DNA of 64,000 nucleotides from Hanleya hanleyi. Lineage: Eukaryota > Mollusca > Polyplacophora > Lepidopleurida > Hanleyidae. The DNA lies in contig JAVTVY010025208.1 in NCBI GenBank assembly GCA_036873755.1, positions 1 through 64,000 of the forward strand. Reading direction: 5' to 3'. Made by a program: the position numbers and the translations under genes. The notes beneath the pieces were generated by a model. That model did not search any database. It saw nothing but the letters and a program-made list of their open reading frames with translations, and was not told where the DNA came from. Below, piece by piece: positions 21,787 through 34,098 of the stretch. The number at the start of each line of letters is the position of its first letter. Position 1 is the first letter of the stretch.

Positions 21787-22875
21787 ACTTTCCAATTTAC
21801 TTCTTTCTAATGTTATGCATTTAGAACCGGAATTTAATTAATGAAGGATGTTTAGAATCAGTCTGCATTAATGAAATGTCTATCGATAGTGACATATAAT
21901 ATATATTTCGACATGTTTTTAAATTAATTAACTATTCGCATATTGCAGTTATATTGTTACATTTGTCCCCTCATAGTTTCAAGTTCAACAAACCGCCTCA
22001 TACTTTTCTCGGAAACATCCAAAGTCTTTTTTAATTACCTAAAACTATTATCGGATTATATTTTCTCAAATCTGGGATGAAAATTGTGAAATGTCTGAAA
22101 TAGATTCCGTCATTTGACGAGGGAACAACCGCATACTGGAGATAGGAGGGTTTTTTAGACATGATACCATCTATGAAATTCAAATGGGTTCAGCCACATA
22201 CCTATAAATTATTGAAGCGTATTCATGTAAGAATATGTTCATGCAAAATGCCCCCTCTTCCTTGCACGAAGTCTACGGTCTACATGGTCTATTCGTCTAT
22301 ACGTTTTCACTGAATGATTTGCCTGGCGGAAAATCTTAATGAAAGTATGTCCAGACCAGGCGAGGCGTCTTCCGCGGATATTCACGTATTTATGTTTATA
22401 TACATACATGTATATAGTTTTTGGAACACATGGAAATGCAATGTTCTGTACATTCTTTGTCCTCTCTCCTCTAAATTTCGACTCTAAAACCATCCTAAGC
22501 GACTTTTTGTTGGCTACGGACAAACGTGCACATGCTATATTACCGTTTGTATCATGTTTGTTGCCCCAGGTGGCGCCAAATGCCGTTCCCAACTGTTTGA
22601 AGTCTCATGTCCCGCTCCCCAATCCAATAGTTGCATGCATCTCCAGATGTAGTCAGACTGATTGATTTGCACGTGCAATTTCGTCTCTGTTATTTTGGGT
22701 CTGTCTGGGGTTTTAAGCTGGTATTATTCCAGATTTTTTGTGTAGCATTTTTCGTGAACGATTTTGGCATCTGTGCATGGTGAAATTTTGAGTTGATTCG
22801 TCAGATTTTCGCTGTTCGCAGCGTTTTTTTGTTTGTCTTGGCAAATGGGCTGACCTAGATCATCATTTTTCTTGT
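21787..22875. other. No gene recognised
   Basis: AT-rich. ORFs of 108 and 117 residues overlap antisense near 22239-22665 but show no domain, splice context or repeat relationship I can recognise. Confidence 0.4.
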
Positions 22876-23960
22876 GTAGCATGACTGCCCGGTTATTGGA
22901 CAGGCCCTATTATTGAACACCTAGACTCAGCGGGGCTATTTTCTGGGAATATTCCATGACAACTGTAATACAAATTTAATTTTACAGTTGAGTTACAAAG
23001 ACATACTGATAAATTTCTGTTTGCTCGCGAAATTTGTGCACGTGCGGGTCGGAAATAGTGTCACAAATTTGGGTGAAAAAAATGCGTCAGAAAATTTCCT
23101 CCAGTTTCTCAGTTTCATTCCTGATTGTATGCTTCATTGAATTCAACGAAATATAACTGAAAATGTTCCCGCAAATATAGAGAATCTCCATTCTGAATCT
23201 CAGTGTGCAACGCGACAGGCGTTCGGCAAACGATGTATATTTCTCCCCACCACTCCGCCTAAAAATAGAACAGTTCCGGGGAGCAGCCAGTTTACGATAG
23301 CATGACATGTAGCTCACACTGGCAATAGCACTGATCGACAGCCAAGATAATAGACACTCCTAAAAACTGCAAAATTTGGGACTGGTTGAATCTGCGACTC
23401 AACATGATGTCTTGCCGGCATCACTGAAAACTGTTGACCGCTTCTCTCTTGCAAGAAACAAGCCTATGTTTATGTATACTATGATTGTCTTTTTGAATTT
23501 GGTGCTAATACTGTTATATGGAATATGGAATAGGTCTTTGGATTATGGACGTGGATATTCTCTAATGGACGACGGCTGGATTATGAATGACGGACTAGAC
23601 GCTTGTAATCTCATTCCAAAACTCATTTGTGGGCTACAGTGCTGATTCATGTTTAAATTTTCTTGGAGGTATACTAACGACTGTGGGACAAACAATATGA
23701 CAGTAAGTTGATTAGTTTCAAACAAATTCATCACTGAAATAACTGGGCGCAAACTTGCATTTTCATACCGTGAATGGTCCCTGTGTTTTAACTGTTCCCA
23801 GTCTCTACCCGTATTTTTTCTTCAACATTTATTTATGACGATTTATCACTAAAGATGTAGTCTTTTATCCAGTGTTACTTTCTCGGCCATACGTGGTCGC
23901 ATGGCCGACCTGCAAACTTTTATTCATAAAAAGTGTCCAATAACCGTGCTGTCATGCTAG
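22876..23960. mobile_element. Candidate TIR element (27-bp TIRs)
   Basis: GCATGACTGCCCGGTTATTG near 22880 recurs inverted near 23935 (CAATAACCGTGCTGTCATGC), two mismatches in 25, each flanked by TA. TA flanks suggest a Tc1/mariner-type insertion. The interior includes a family L fragment (23376-23645) and no transposase. Confidence 0.5.
23376..23645. repeat. Family L fragment (sense)
   Basis: Shares TTTATGTATACTATGATTG, GGTGCTAATACTGTTATATG and AATGGACGACGGCTG with 61075-61290 (inverted) and with parts of the large repeats near 32880-33290 and 51690-52100. ORFs crossing it are incidental. Confidence 0.7.
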
Positions 23961-23962
23961 GT

Positions 23963-24400
23963 AGATGGCGCTCTATTGAATGTAACACGGTCATACGGGA
24001 CTTTTGGGTCTTTGAAGGCGCTGTTGATATCATTTGCGTACACGTCGCCATCCATAAGACCGCGTATAGATGACCCAGATGGTTACAGGTTGTGTTGATA
24101 TATAGAGCGGGCTATTTGTAAACTGTTGACAACTGTTATTATTTTCTTGTTTGTTCGAATTAATCTTTTGTAGTGAGTCATGGGTGGGAGTCTATAATTA
24201 ATAATTATTTTTTTAGTGCTGTGACAGTCAAACTCTGAGAGTTCACCATTTTCCTTGAGTAGATAGATGGCGCTGTATTGAATATAACGCTGTCATACGG
24301 GGCTTTTGGGTCTTTGGAGGCACTATGTTAATATATAGCGCGGGCTATTTGTACAACTGTTATTATTTTATTGTTTGTTCGAATTAATCTTTTCTTGAGG
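23963..24400. repeat. Two diverged direct repeats upstream of LINE ORF1
   Basis: A block starting AGATGGCGCT, then GTCATACGGG, CTTTTGGGTCTTTG and GTTTGTTCGAATTAATCTTT occurs at about 23963-24172 and 24255-24396. The second copy ends just before the ORF1-like reading frame. Tandem 5' UTR units are known in some LINEs; whether these are promoter units is inference. Confidence 0.55.
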
Positions 24401-24403
24401 CTG

Positions 24404-27400
24404 AATGCTGCTAAGCCGATTGATATTTGGCGTGCTGTAAAAGAGTCTGTCGGATCAGGGCCGAAAGTCCTGGATTGATTAGCGCAGGTGACAACGGACC
24501 TCTGGATTGTGACACTAAAAAATGAACAGGCCAGAGATGTTCTCCTCTCAAACAATATCTTGCATTTTCAAGATCAGTGCGCTCACTTTGAGGTGATTGC
24601 ACCCAAGAAAGTACTTGTCAGAACAAAATGCCCTGTGGAGATACCAAACACTGACATCAGACATATTTTTGAGAAATATGGTAAAGTTCATGACATTTTT
24701 GACGAGTACTATACTTTCGACAGAGATTTCAAAACTGGGAGTAGGAAGGTGATCAGAATTTGAAAAGAGTTGTTCACAAGAACTACAAGCAGTTTCTTTT
24801 GCTAAATTGCTAACCAACCCATACCCACATCTTCAGGAGTTGCACATATTAAAAACACATGGTTTAATGATGTCTGCAAAGAAGTAAGGAAACGTAGGAA
24901 GAAAGCTGAACGGTGTTTCCGCTGACATCCAAATTCTGAAAATTTGAAAGATCTCAGAGTAACTAAAGCTAAAGCTCTTAGAACCATGAAACAGAACAAA
25001 CGTGATTCTTGGAAAAAAATATGATTCTAAGTTTGGAATATGATGCAAGGAATAAAAGGTAAACGCTCCAAGCCGAGTGTTCATCTCAACGATGGAAATC
25101 AGGTGTTAACTGACATAGTAGAGATTGCAAATAAGCTAGGTGAAACAATTGCTAAAATAAATTCTTCAGATAATTATGTACCTAAATTTCAAAGTTTCCA
25201 GAAAAGAGAAGGCAAAAATGAAATTAAATTCCCCTCCGGTAACCATGAAGGCTATTACGCTAAGTTTACAATTGAGGAACTTCATGCTTCTCTCTCGAAA
25301 GCTAACGATTCTGCTGCAGGCCCTGATAATACCCATTATCAACTTTTGAAACATCTACCCGAATCTTCTCTAGAAATTCTATTACGCATATTCAACAGAC
25401 TTTGGCCAAGAGAAGACTTTCCAACGTCATGGCATAATGCCATCGGTATACCAGTACCAAAACCTGGCCGTAACCATACATACCCTGGTAATTATTGTCC
25501 GATTTCACTGACGAGCTGTGTTTGTAAAACAGTGGAACACATGATAAATGATCGTCTTGTTTGGTACCTAGAAACTGAAAAGTAACTTACTGATATTGAA
25601 GCTGATTTCCGTAAAAATAGAATACCATTGACCAGTTAGTCAGACGAGATTCCTGTCAAGAATACTTTCGCCAAGAATGAAGATGTAGTTTCCAATTTTT
25701 TTTTATTTAGAAAAAGCCGATGATACTACATGGAAATATGGGATTCTAAAAGACCTTCACACTATGGAATTAAAGGGTTATTTGCCCATTTTCATATCCT
25801 ACTTTTTGAATGATAGACAAGACAATTCCAAGTTCGGTTGGGAACACCATGTCTGCTCATTTCGACCAAGATCAAGATGTCCCACAGGGCAGTATTTTGT
25901 CTACTACTCTCTTTAGTGTGAAGATAACAGCATGGCGAAGTTTTGAATAAATCAATCGATAGTGCACTCTTTGTAGACGATTTCAACATTTCGTGCACTG
26001 GAAAAAGTATACACAATATTGACAGAATATTACAACTTGTCCGAATAAAATTCAAAAATGGTGTCTAGAAAATGGCTTCAAATTCTCCAGGATTAAGACA
26101 AATTGTATACACTTCTGCAGAAAATACTTCCAGAACAAAGATCCAGTACTTGTATTAGATGGAACTGAAATCAAAGTGGTAAAAGAGGTCAAATTCTTAG
26201 GAATGTTGTTTGACCACCAACTAACATTCAAGTCGCATATATACTGCTTTAATAGCAAATAAGTGCACGAAAGCTCTTGATTTATTGAAGGTAGTTGCCA
26301 ACTATAAGCGGGGAAGAGATCAGCAAAGACTTCTCCATTTATATCGATCATTTGTTCGTTCCAAACTTGATTATGGCTCTATTGTTTACAACGGTGCAAG
26401 CAAGTCAAACTTGGCAAAGCTAGATTCTAGTCTCCATCAAGGACTAAGTCTTTGCCTTGGACCGTTCAGAACATCCCATGTTAAAGAAATCTTATATGTC
26501 GAAGCAGATGAATTTCCTTTAGAACTTCGAAGACTTAAACTGTCACTGCAATATATCACAAAGTTGCGATCAAATCATTCGAATCCTGCATATAACTGTG
26601 TTTTCAAATCTCAGTTCGCGGATCTCTATTTGAAGAAACCCTCCATTATTCCACCTCTTGGAATTCGTATGAAACCACACATTGTAGCGGCTGGTATTAA
26701 TCTTAGTCAAATTTTACCTAACAAGCTCTTACCAATTCCCCCATTGCAGTTAACTCAACCAGAAGTAGATATTTCTGTAACGGAATATAAAAAGACAGAC
26801 ACGAGCCAGCTCTTGTATACACAAGAATTTGGTCTATTGAGAGAGAATTACAGATCGCATCGGGTTATTTATACAGATGGTTCTAAAGATGACGAGAGAG
26901 TAGCATGTGCTACTATCTTTTGTTCCAAAACTAAAACCTGTTGACTGCCAGGTAAAAGGTCGATATTCATTGCAGAAGCAAAAGCCATATTCTTGGCTTT
27001 AGAAGGTATTGGGTCCACTAAAAGGAAAAATATGTCATATATTCTCAGATTCAAGCGATTAAAAGTGGAACTTCGACTCATCCCACTATCTTGAGTATTC
27101 TACAACTACATGACTGTAGATTTGATCAACAGATTGATATTGTGTTTTGTTGGTTGCCCAGTCACGTTGGAATCAAAGCTAATACTGAGGCTGATAGGAT
27201 GGCTAAGGCAGCCCTAGATGATGAGGTCGATCCTGTTGGTATCTCATATAGAGATTTCAGACCCTCTATCTGTACCTATGTGAGACGGCTGTTTCAATCT
27301 TTATGGGATGCTGTGAATAATAAACTTCATGAGTTCAAAAAAACTGTAGGCTATACTCACCTGAACAGTCAGAAACGTTTCGATCAAACCATGATCAGGC

Positions 27401-27785
27401 TATGTAGAATCGGCCATACACGATTAACTCACGAACATTTACTAAAAAAAGAGCCAGTCCCAAGGTGTATTCCATGCCATGAAGATCTCACGGTGAAACA
27501 TGTACTTATCGAATATATAGATTTTAATAATCTAAGAGATGCTTTTTATCGAATGACTACTTTGGAAGATCTTTTTGGTCGGGTGAGGGAGGATTGCATG
27601 TTGGGTTGTTTTAGACAAATCGGTTTGTTACATAAGTTTTAATGTGTGTATGTTTTAATGCGTTGAATTACTAAGTTATTGGCTTGAGTACTTAGAATTT
27701 TGTTTGATCGTCGCTACATAGCTGAAATATTGCTGAACACGACATTAAACATTACTTCTCTTTCTCTTTCTCTCTCCTTTCACTA
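24404..27785 (+). pseudogene. Degenerate I-superfamily LINE (ORF1 piece, RT, RNase H)
   Basis: About 24404-24763 encodes an ORF1-like piece (residues IWRAVKESVGSGPKV, one stop, then TTDLWIVTLKNEQARDVLL). From 24845 the frame jumps to the ORF2 linker; the endonuclease is missing. 25040-25585 encodes the start of RT (SLSKANDSAAGPDNTHY, FPTSWHNAIGIPVPKPGRN, NYCPISLTSCVCKTVEHMIN). 26285-26944 holds the thumb/connection region and the RNase H start YTDGSKDDERVA. 27091-27642 holds the RNase H end (WLPSHVGIKANTEADRMAK) and a C-terminal CxxC...H motif. Several frameshifts and stops break it, and the YxDD motif is lost or degraded. RNase H places it near I/Nimb-type LINEs. The 3' end is a CTTTCTCTTTCTC tract (about 27755-27780). 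Confidence 0.85.
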
Positions 27786-28599
27786 CACAGGCTATAACAC
27801 GTAAAATGTATGTTCCATGTTCTCGGTCCTCATCAGGTAACTTCCTTTTTTGACTTATTTTTCGCTTTAAGTTATTTTCGCGGACCTAAAGACTATCCTA
27901 GTGAAATTTCAGGGCGCTCCACCCAAAATGGAACACCAGCTCCAAACGGGCGTTTGATGCCCTTCTTGTACTGTTTTTCTTTGATATTAACCTCATTGGC
28001 CGTAATTCTATCAGGACGAAGTGCCATGGTCTTTTGATCAAAATGTGGTCTTACACTGGACACAAACAAACAAGTGAGCAGGGATGGTTTAGTGAATTAT
28101 TGGGAGATAATCGAAACTACTGAGATCAGTAAAGATTAGCAGTAGACAGAAAACGGCAAACTCTCGGGCTATATTCATGGAGCACCCTTTATTTTAAATA
28201 ATACTAGTCAACCACCCGTTCCACGAACGGAAAACTGCAACTGATGGGTAAGAAAGAGACTACTCATGCAGAGTTAAATAGCTTTAATTTTTATTTAAGA
28301 GTAATAATGTTCAATCTCTGATTTAAAATGTGTTCTATAATCTGTTAAGGCAAATTATGCATTACATTTCGTCGCTTCTCCCTTCATCCACATGAACCAA
28401 ATAGTTAACAGCCAAATACATCAACAGCAGAATAAGCATCAAGACAATCTAGAATTTCTCTACAGTGTTTGAAACACATACTTGTATATCCTTCGTCATC
28501 ACATATGTGTGAATTAATCCATTTGTCCACGAGCCTGCCACACACAACAACAATCACAAAAAAAGACGAAATGATTTTTGAGAGAGAAAGAATATATTG
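27786..28599. other. No feature recognised
   Basis: Only short ORFs without domains. No repeat recognised. Confidence 0.4.
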
Positions 28600-28672
28600 G
28601 TCTTCAGCGGGATTCGAACTAACGACCTCGGCTCAACGCACCGATGCTCTACCGACTGAGCTATGACGGACC
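28600..28672 (-). tRNA. tRNA-like sequence, probably a SINE head
   Basis: Minus strand: canonical A box TAGCTCAGTCGGTAGAGC and B box AGTTCGAATCC. The anticodon stem pairs (TCGGT/GCCGA), with loop GCGTTGA; position 33 is C rather than the universal T. The T-stem and the 3' acceptor half are mismatched. Good promoter boxes with a poor fold are typical of SINE heads. A SINE tail was not delimited. Confidence 0.6.
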
Positions 28673-30404
28673 ATAGGTATTATACCCGTGGATTGCTCCT
28701 GTGATGACCAACCTTCTCTCTCCGTGTTGCATTGTGCGCAACTGGCTTTAATAATAAAGAAATGATATTTAGTATGGCGTATAACCCGCCACAAAAAAAG
28801 AATAGGCTCGAGTCCTGCTACTCCGCAACAACCGCCACTGTTAACTATTATTCGGGAACACATAGTTGAAGCTCGACGTTATTCAAGTTGATGTCGCACT
28901 AGGTATGCCGAATATAACTCCGTTGTTCTGAAAATTACTCCCTCGCCCATATATTCAACAACAACAACAAAAATAATCCGCATAGGCTTGAGTCATGCTA
29001 CTCATTAACAGATCCCCTTTTACCTATACCTGATAACATATACATGTAGTTCAACGGTGATGTCGTCTTGTCCGTGTTTGTCGATAAATCAAGTCCTGTT
29101 TTCAATGTTACTGCGACGTAAACACACGTTGATGTTACATGTCAATCTTTCAGTGAGATTGAGGGCATGGATTTGCGCTGAAGTCGGGTAAAGCTACTCC
29201 TGCTGGTGGCTCATCTAAGAAATATATCAAACATGCCATTCAAAGACTTCCCGTGTTAAACTCGTTGTTGTTGGCTATGGTAGTAACCCACGGTTGGTTT
29301 AAGGGGACTCATACACCAATAATTAATTTAAGTGTGGTCGCGTGACCTACAATCCTCAACTGGTGGTCATGAACGTGTGACTGAAACTTGAAAATTTCCT
29401 CGGTTTTTCTTCATAATATTTACCTTTTGGTAATAAAAGTGCCAGAAATAATATTATTTCGCGTCAGACAATTATTTCCTATCATGTAGTTTTTTTTTCG
29501 AAGAAAATGGTATAAATAAAAATATAAAAAATCTGATCGAAGAATCGACCATAAAATGTAGTTTTAGAATTGCACGTCACTGTGACGCAATCGGCCATCT
29601 TGGATTTGTTGTTTTTACATTTTCTGGTAAAGCTTGACCTCAAGATACATCATGGTAAGCTTCAAACTCGGATCAGAAGGAGAAAGAACAAATACGGGTG
29701 CTTATTAGGGAGGCAGAGGGCAAATATCCCATCCCCAGGCCCGAGGAGGCCTTAAATCGCCCAGTACCTATACGATTCAATACCAGCTTCGTGATATATA
29801 ATTTCGGGGGAATATTACTCGTGAAATGATTGCAAAACAAACTTGACACTGTTCAATCTTCATGTAGTAGCTAAATATTGTGCGCCGCGTTGGAGCAATT
29901 ATATTGCAACTACTAGGAAAATACTGCACGCAGCTAAAGTAACACATTTAATTTGGTGTTAGCCGCGATAATGCAGAGCTAGTTTCAGGTTTGTTCAAGC
30001 GAGAACTAATGTCTTTCCATAAATTGATGCGTCGCCCCTCCATACATTACGAAACAGGGTGTTAAATAGCGATAACGACCGTGAACGGGCATTTATGTTA
30101 AGCCTGGAAAAAGGCCACTGTGCATTTATTCTTCATGACCACAGTTTTACATAATCCTTAGATGCCCGTATGGTATCTGGGTTATGATTTTTCAGTATAT
30201 CTGATATGGTTGCGATATATGTTGGAATTTCGAGAAAACTTCAGATGTGAAGATAGTGGTTTGAGAAAAGTAAAAACTCCCCACAATCACATGGCCCTGA
30301 TGCGCATTTCTGTCAAAGAACAGTCTGGTTTAATACAATGGCACAGCAGATATTCGCGATATTGTTTACATTAGCAATAATATCCTAGATAAACGTCACA
30401 GAGC
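28673..30404. other. 1.7 kb without recognised genes
   Basis: AT-rich sequence. 29480-29640 has words resembling the 30640-31030 repeat (AAAAATCTGATCGAAGAATCGACC, split by substitutions) and may be a fragment of it. No coding signal recognised. Confidence 0.4.
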
Positions 30405-30627
30405 TTGACCCAAACGTATAGCGTGGTCAGTTCCAACCCCATAGATCTAGCGGTGAGAAATACATGTATACTGGCCCTCCTCGAAATGGCCCTCCCCCTG
30501 GCCTGGACAGGTTCCAAATCACCCAGGCCTTTTGACCTTTGGGCTGGGTTAAATATTTCCTTACCTCGTCCCCCTTCAGCTGAGGGATTCAAACTCACCA
30601 CGCTATACCCTTGGGTCAAGGTCTGCC
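30405..30627. mobile_element. 223-bp foldback/MITE
   Basis: The left end TTGACCCAAACGTATAGCGT recurs inverted at 30590-30627 (ACGCTATACCCTTGGGTCAA). The match extends through a B-box-like GTCAGTTCCAACCCC / GATTCAAACTCACC pair. It may be two tRNA-derived ends in inverted array. Non-coding. Confidence 0.65.
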
Positions 30628-30639
30628 AGAAAATGTGAT

Positions 30640-31030
30640 AAAAATCCAAGATGACCGCTTCGATGACGTCACGCCATCTTCAGAACAGACATTTTTTTGT
30701 CGATTTTTGGATTTTTTATTCTTGTTTCCTTTGTAAAAACTGCATGATAAATTAGTAAATAATTGTCTGATGTGAAATAAAAACATTTTGCCCAATTTTC
30801 CTCAAAGAAAAGCAGAAATTTTGAAGAAAAATTTAAAAAAAATCATCTTTTTGGTAGCCCACATGACCGCCATCTTGAATTTCCTATGATCCTCTACTCG
30901 AGGGGTTATTATGCAAATAGACCCAAAATAACCCCAATATGATAAACTAAAAAGTGGAGGAGGATGAGCTTTCATTTTTATGTCGTTCCGGAGATAGTGG
31001 AGAAAGTTTGGGGCATAATGACCCTCATGC
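30640..31030. repeat. ~390-bp dispersed repeat, copy 1
   Basis: Matches 53815-54215 in inverted orientation. Shared marks include GAAATTTTGAAGAAAAAT, AAGATGG/CCATCTTGAATTT, GGTTATTATGCAAATAGAC and CGGAGATAG. The other copy sits inside the left arm of the long-TIR element at 53786-57544. Confidence 0.7.
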
Positions 31031-31104
31031 CTAGTAGAGGTAAGGAATGTTCAATAATATATTTTATATTCTCGTACATCTGGCGGGATGCAAGTCTAAT
31101 ACCG

Positions 31105-31345
31105 ACACGAAGTTGAAGGTCAACGCATATCCCGTTGGACACATGCACGGATGCTCGTTAGATCATCGAAATTAAGCAAAGTTGAGGCCGTTCAATACTT
31201 GGATGGGTGACCAGGGTTGAACTGACTGGGCTATGCAGTGTCCAAGATAGTAGGAACTATAGGCATTCTCGTGTCCTGGAACATTCCAACACCGTCGTGA
31301 AATAAAAAAAAATGTTGAAAACGACGTTCTCAATCAATCTATCAA
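31105..31345 (+). repeat. 5S rRNA-derived SINE, copy 2
   Basis: The 5S-like head (CGTTGGACACATGCACGGAT, ATCGAAATTAAGC, ACTTGGATGGGTGACC) is followed by the same body as copy 1 (GTGTCCAAGATAGTAGGAAC). It ends in an A-run, GAAAACGACGTTCTCAATCA and a CAAT/CACT microsatellite. The 3' microsatellite is typical of SINEs mobilised by a LINE with a repeat-type tail. Confidence 0.75.
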
Positions 31346-32690
31346 TCAATCACTCACTCATCATCAGCTTTCGAATTTACATAAACTCTTTTAGAAGAAG
31401 GTTTGACTTATTTGATTCATTAATTAGTTACTCGAGTGATTGTTAAAGGAATAGAAACCCCATACTAACATCGAAAGAACTATATCATCAGTATTCAAAA
31501 AAAAATAAAAAATCAGCTTTTCTAGTAATTCCGAATGAATGACAACGTTTTGAACATCAGAGCTATTGTCCAGATCAAGAATGAATCCGTGGAGGTCGCC
31601 ATTACAAGAAGCCTGACAGCCGTTAGCCAATGAAAATCCTTGAAATATTACCTGTAGCTAATAACATGTAGGCCAATTGTAAATTATTGTGTCGATGGCT
31701 TTTGACAGATCTGTGGATCTTTCTCTATGCTCCGAAACGATTATGAGGATCATGATATATGAATGACGAATTAATATACAGGTTGACATGTGGCATTGTG
31801 CATATGATTTCACGAGTTCTCTTTCTGAGGCAGGAACATCAGGTCACATCACCCGATAACGGTGGGAAAAAAGTTGTTGATGCTGCCGTTGTTGTTGTTT
31901 AATGCTTTACCTTATGGGATAGAGCCCGGATGACAACGGTATTTTTGTCGCAGCGCCATCTACATAAAAACATGAATTGTTAAAGTGTGAACGATAAATC
32001 GGTGTTTACTCAGCTGTAGAATTTTGCTTATTTTTCTACCGGTGTTTTTGCAATCTGATGGCATAATTATGTCATGCCGAGCATGAGTGTACGCATTATC
32101 GGTTTAATTTCATACTTGATTTCTTCAGTTTTATGAAGATATCTGTTTGGAAGTGGAGAGGATGCAAGTCGTTAAAGAAGTACGAAGCTTCGTTTTCTTG
32201 CTCACCCCTCACCTCAGTAGTTATGCCAAACACTCGCCGTTTTTTTGCGCGATGTTATTATACTGTAGAGGTTACACAATGGTGATGTAATGAGGGAGGA
32301 GCCCCAGGGAACGTAGACAAACAAGCGATGCCCGATTTTCTCAGCACGAGTTTCTTCGGGCTGCCCATAATGAATGTGTGACATTCTGCATACAGGACAT
32401 AGCGTGAGTTCAAACGCGCCCTAACGGAAGCTCCTCGGAGACAAAGCGGGAATAAATGTGAAGGATAATCGAAAAAAAATTGTTTTGCTGGGAGAGTACC
32501 TCCGGCATTCTCTCTGATTATTGACTTGGTACACTACGGACCCGAACTAGATAACAAAATCTTTGGCTAGGTTTTGAGGAAGTAATTATCAAATTGTCCG
32601 GGTAAAAGATGCAAGATGGAGACACAAAATCAATGGCGACTGGAAAGATTCAAACAAAATCTTGTGAAGCAAAGAGAAAACTCAAGCGTA
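31346..32690. other. 1.3 kb without recognised genes
   Basis: Short ORFs only. No tandem repeat or TIR recognised. Confidence 0.4.
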
Positions 32691-32699
32691 CATTAATGG

Positions 32700-33599
32700 G
32701 TGGATTTGTCGTGATCAGCACGTTAAAAACCGAATCTGGATGACGCAGTCCGCTCTAATTTTAATATCCCACTCTATGTGTTTTTTTTCTTGTCAGGTCC
32801 GTGCTGCCACAATTTAAGTCCACCGGATAGTGTTGGATTCAGGCGCCAATTACGGAATGATACGCCGAACTAGACATGATAACTAGCATTTGTTTATGCA
32901 TACTATGATAGGTTTTTTTTATTTGTTGCTAATGCTGTTATTTGAATTAGGACTGTAAACCTGAAATCTAAAGCCTTGGGCACTCAGTATATTTGTCTGT
33001 GCCGTCATATGACTTCTTGTCAGTACACCAGTATCGTTTTCCACCACCTTTTTAATGTTGCCTTTAATTCGGATTATAAACGCGGAAATTCTTTAATGGA
33101 CGACGGTGGAACATAGAACGATGGACTAAACGCTTGTATTTTGTTTCTAATATTCAGTTGCCACTCACACAAGATTTCCGCGTCAATTATTGACTTAGCA
33201 CAAATTTCAAACATGCATAAAATGAAAACAAATAAGAAACACCGCATCACTGAAGATTGTTGGTCCACTTTTCTCTTGCAAGAAACAAGACTCTTTCAAT
33301 AACTTTCTTTCTTAAATTTACATTTTATGCTTGATTTGAGTTGGTGGTAGTTGTCGAACGTAATAGGTATTCCAACTATTTACGGGGTATTTACGGGTCA
33401 CTGGAAGTAAGGTAACAGACTAATGAAAAATCCAAGAAGTCCATCTAACTTGGTCATGGATACCTGTTGAACCGAAGAGAGCGACTGAATACCAACGCAG
33501 CTCGATGTGGAATATAACGTGCACTGGAGGCCAGTGAACACGAAACTAACATTACCATGCTATAACGAGAATAGGATATATTCCAAGGGTAATGCCAAT
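32700..33599. repeat. Family L repeat, copy A, part 1
   Basis: Aligns with copy B (about 50630-50700 and 51597-52470). Shared words include AATCTGGATGACRCAGTC, AGTCCACCGGATRG, TCGTTTTCCACCACCTTTTT, AATGGACGACG and TTGGTCATGGATA. No protein domain is recognisable. The mobile class is unknown. Confidence 0.75.
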
Positions 33600-33613
33600 G
33601 GGAGGGATGTCAG

Positions 33614-34083
33614 AGAGAGGAAAGAAAGAATTAAGGTTTAACGTAGCATTCAGCAATATTTCCGCTATATAGCGACGATCAAACAAAATTTTAAGTATTC
33701 AATTAAACAACTCGGTAAACTAATGCGTTAAAACAGGTACAAACATTAAAATTTGTACAACAAATCAATCTTTCTCAACTAATCGAAAATACAATCTTCT
33801 TTTACTCTGCTAAAAAGATCTTCCAGCGTAGCTGCTCGATAAAAAGTATCTCTTACAATCTTAAAATCTATGCAGTCTATGAGAATTTGTTTGACCGTGA
33901 GATCTTCATGGCATGGAATACACCTTGGGTCCGGGTCCTGTTTTAGTAAATATTCGTGAGTTAATCGTGTATGGCCGACCCTACATCGTCTAATCATGGC
34001 CTGATCGAAACGTCTCTGACTGTTCAAATGAGTATAACCAACCGCTTTTTTGAACTCGCGAAGTTTGTTATTATCCATAGTAG
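33614..34083 (-). pseudogene. 5'-truncated I-type LINE tail with TSD
   Basis: Minus-strand 3' end of the same LINE family as 24404-27785. It encodes NNKLREFKKAVGYTHLNSQ and the CIPCHEDLTVKQILIDC finger-like motif, then the 3' UTR and a TTTCTTTCC-type tail. It is flanked by GGAGGGATGTCAGA at 33600-33613 and about 34085-34098, a target duplication, so it inserted into family L copy A. Confidence 0.85.
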
Positions 34084-34098
34084 GGAGGGATGTCAGAA

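Noticed and set aside
22239..22665. Overlapping antisense ORFs of 117 and 108 residues
   Set aside because: No domain, conserved motif, codon signal or splice context seen. Overlap on opposite strands suggests chance open frames.
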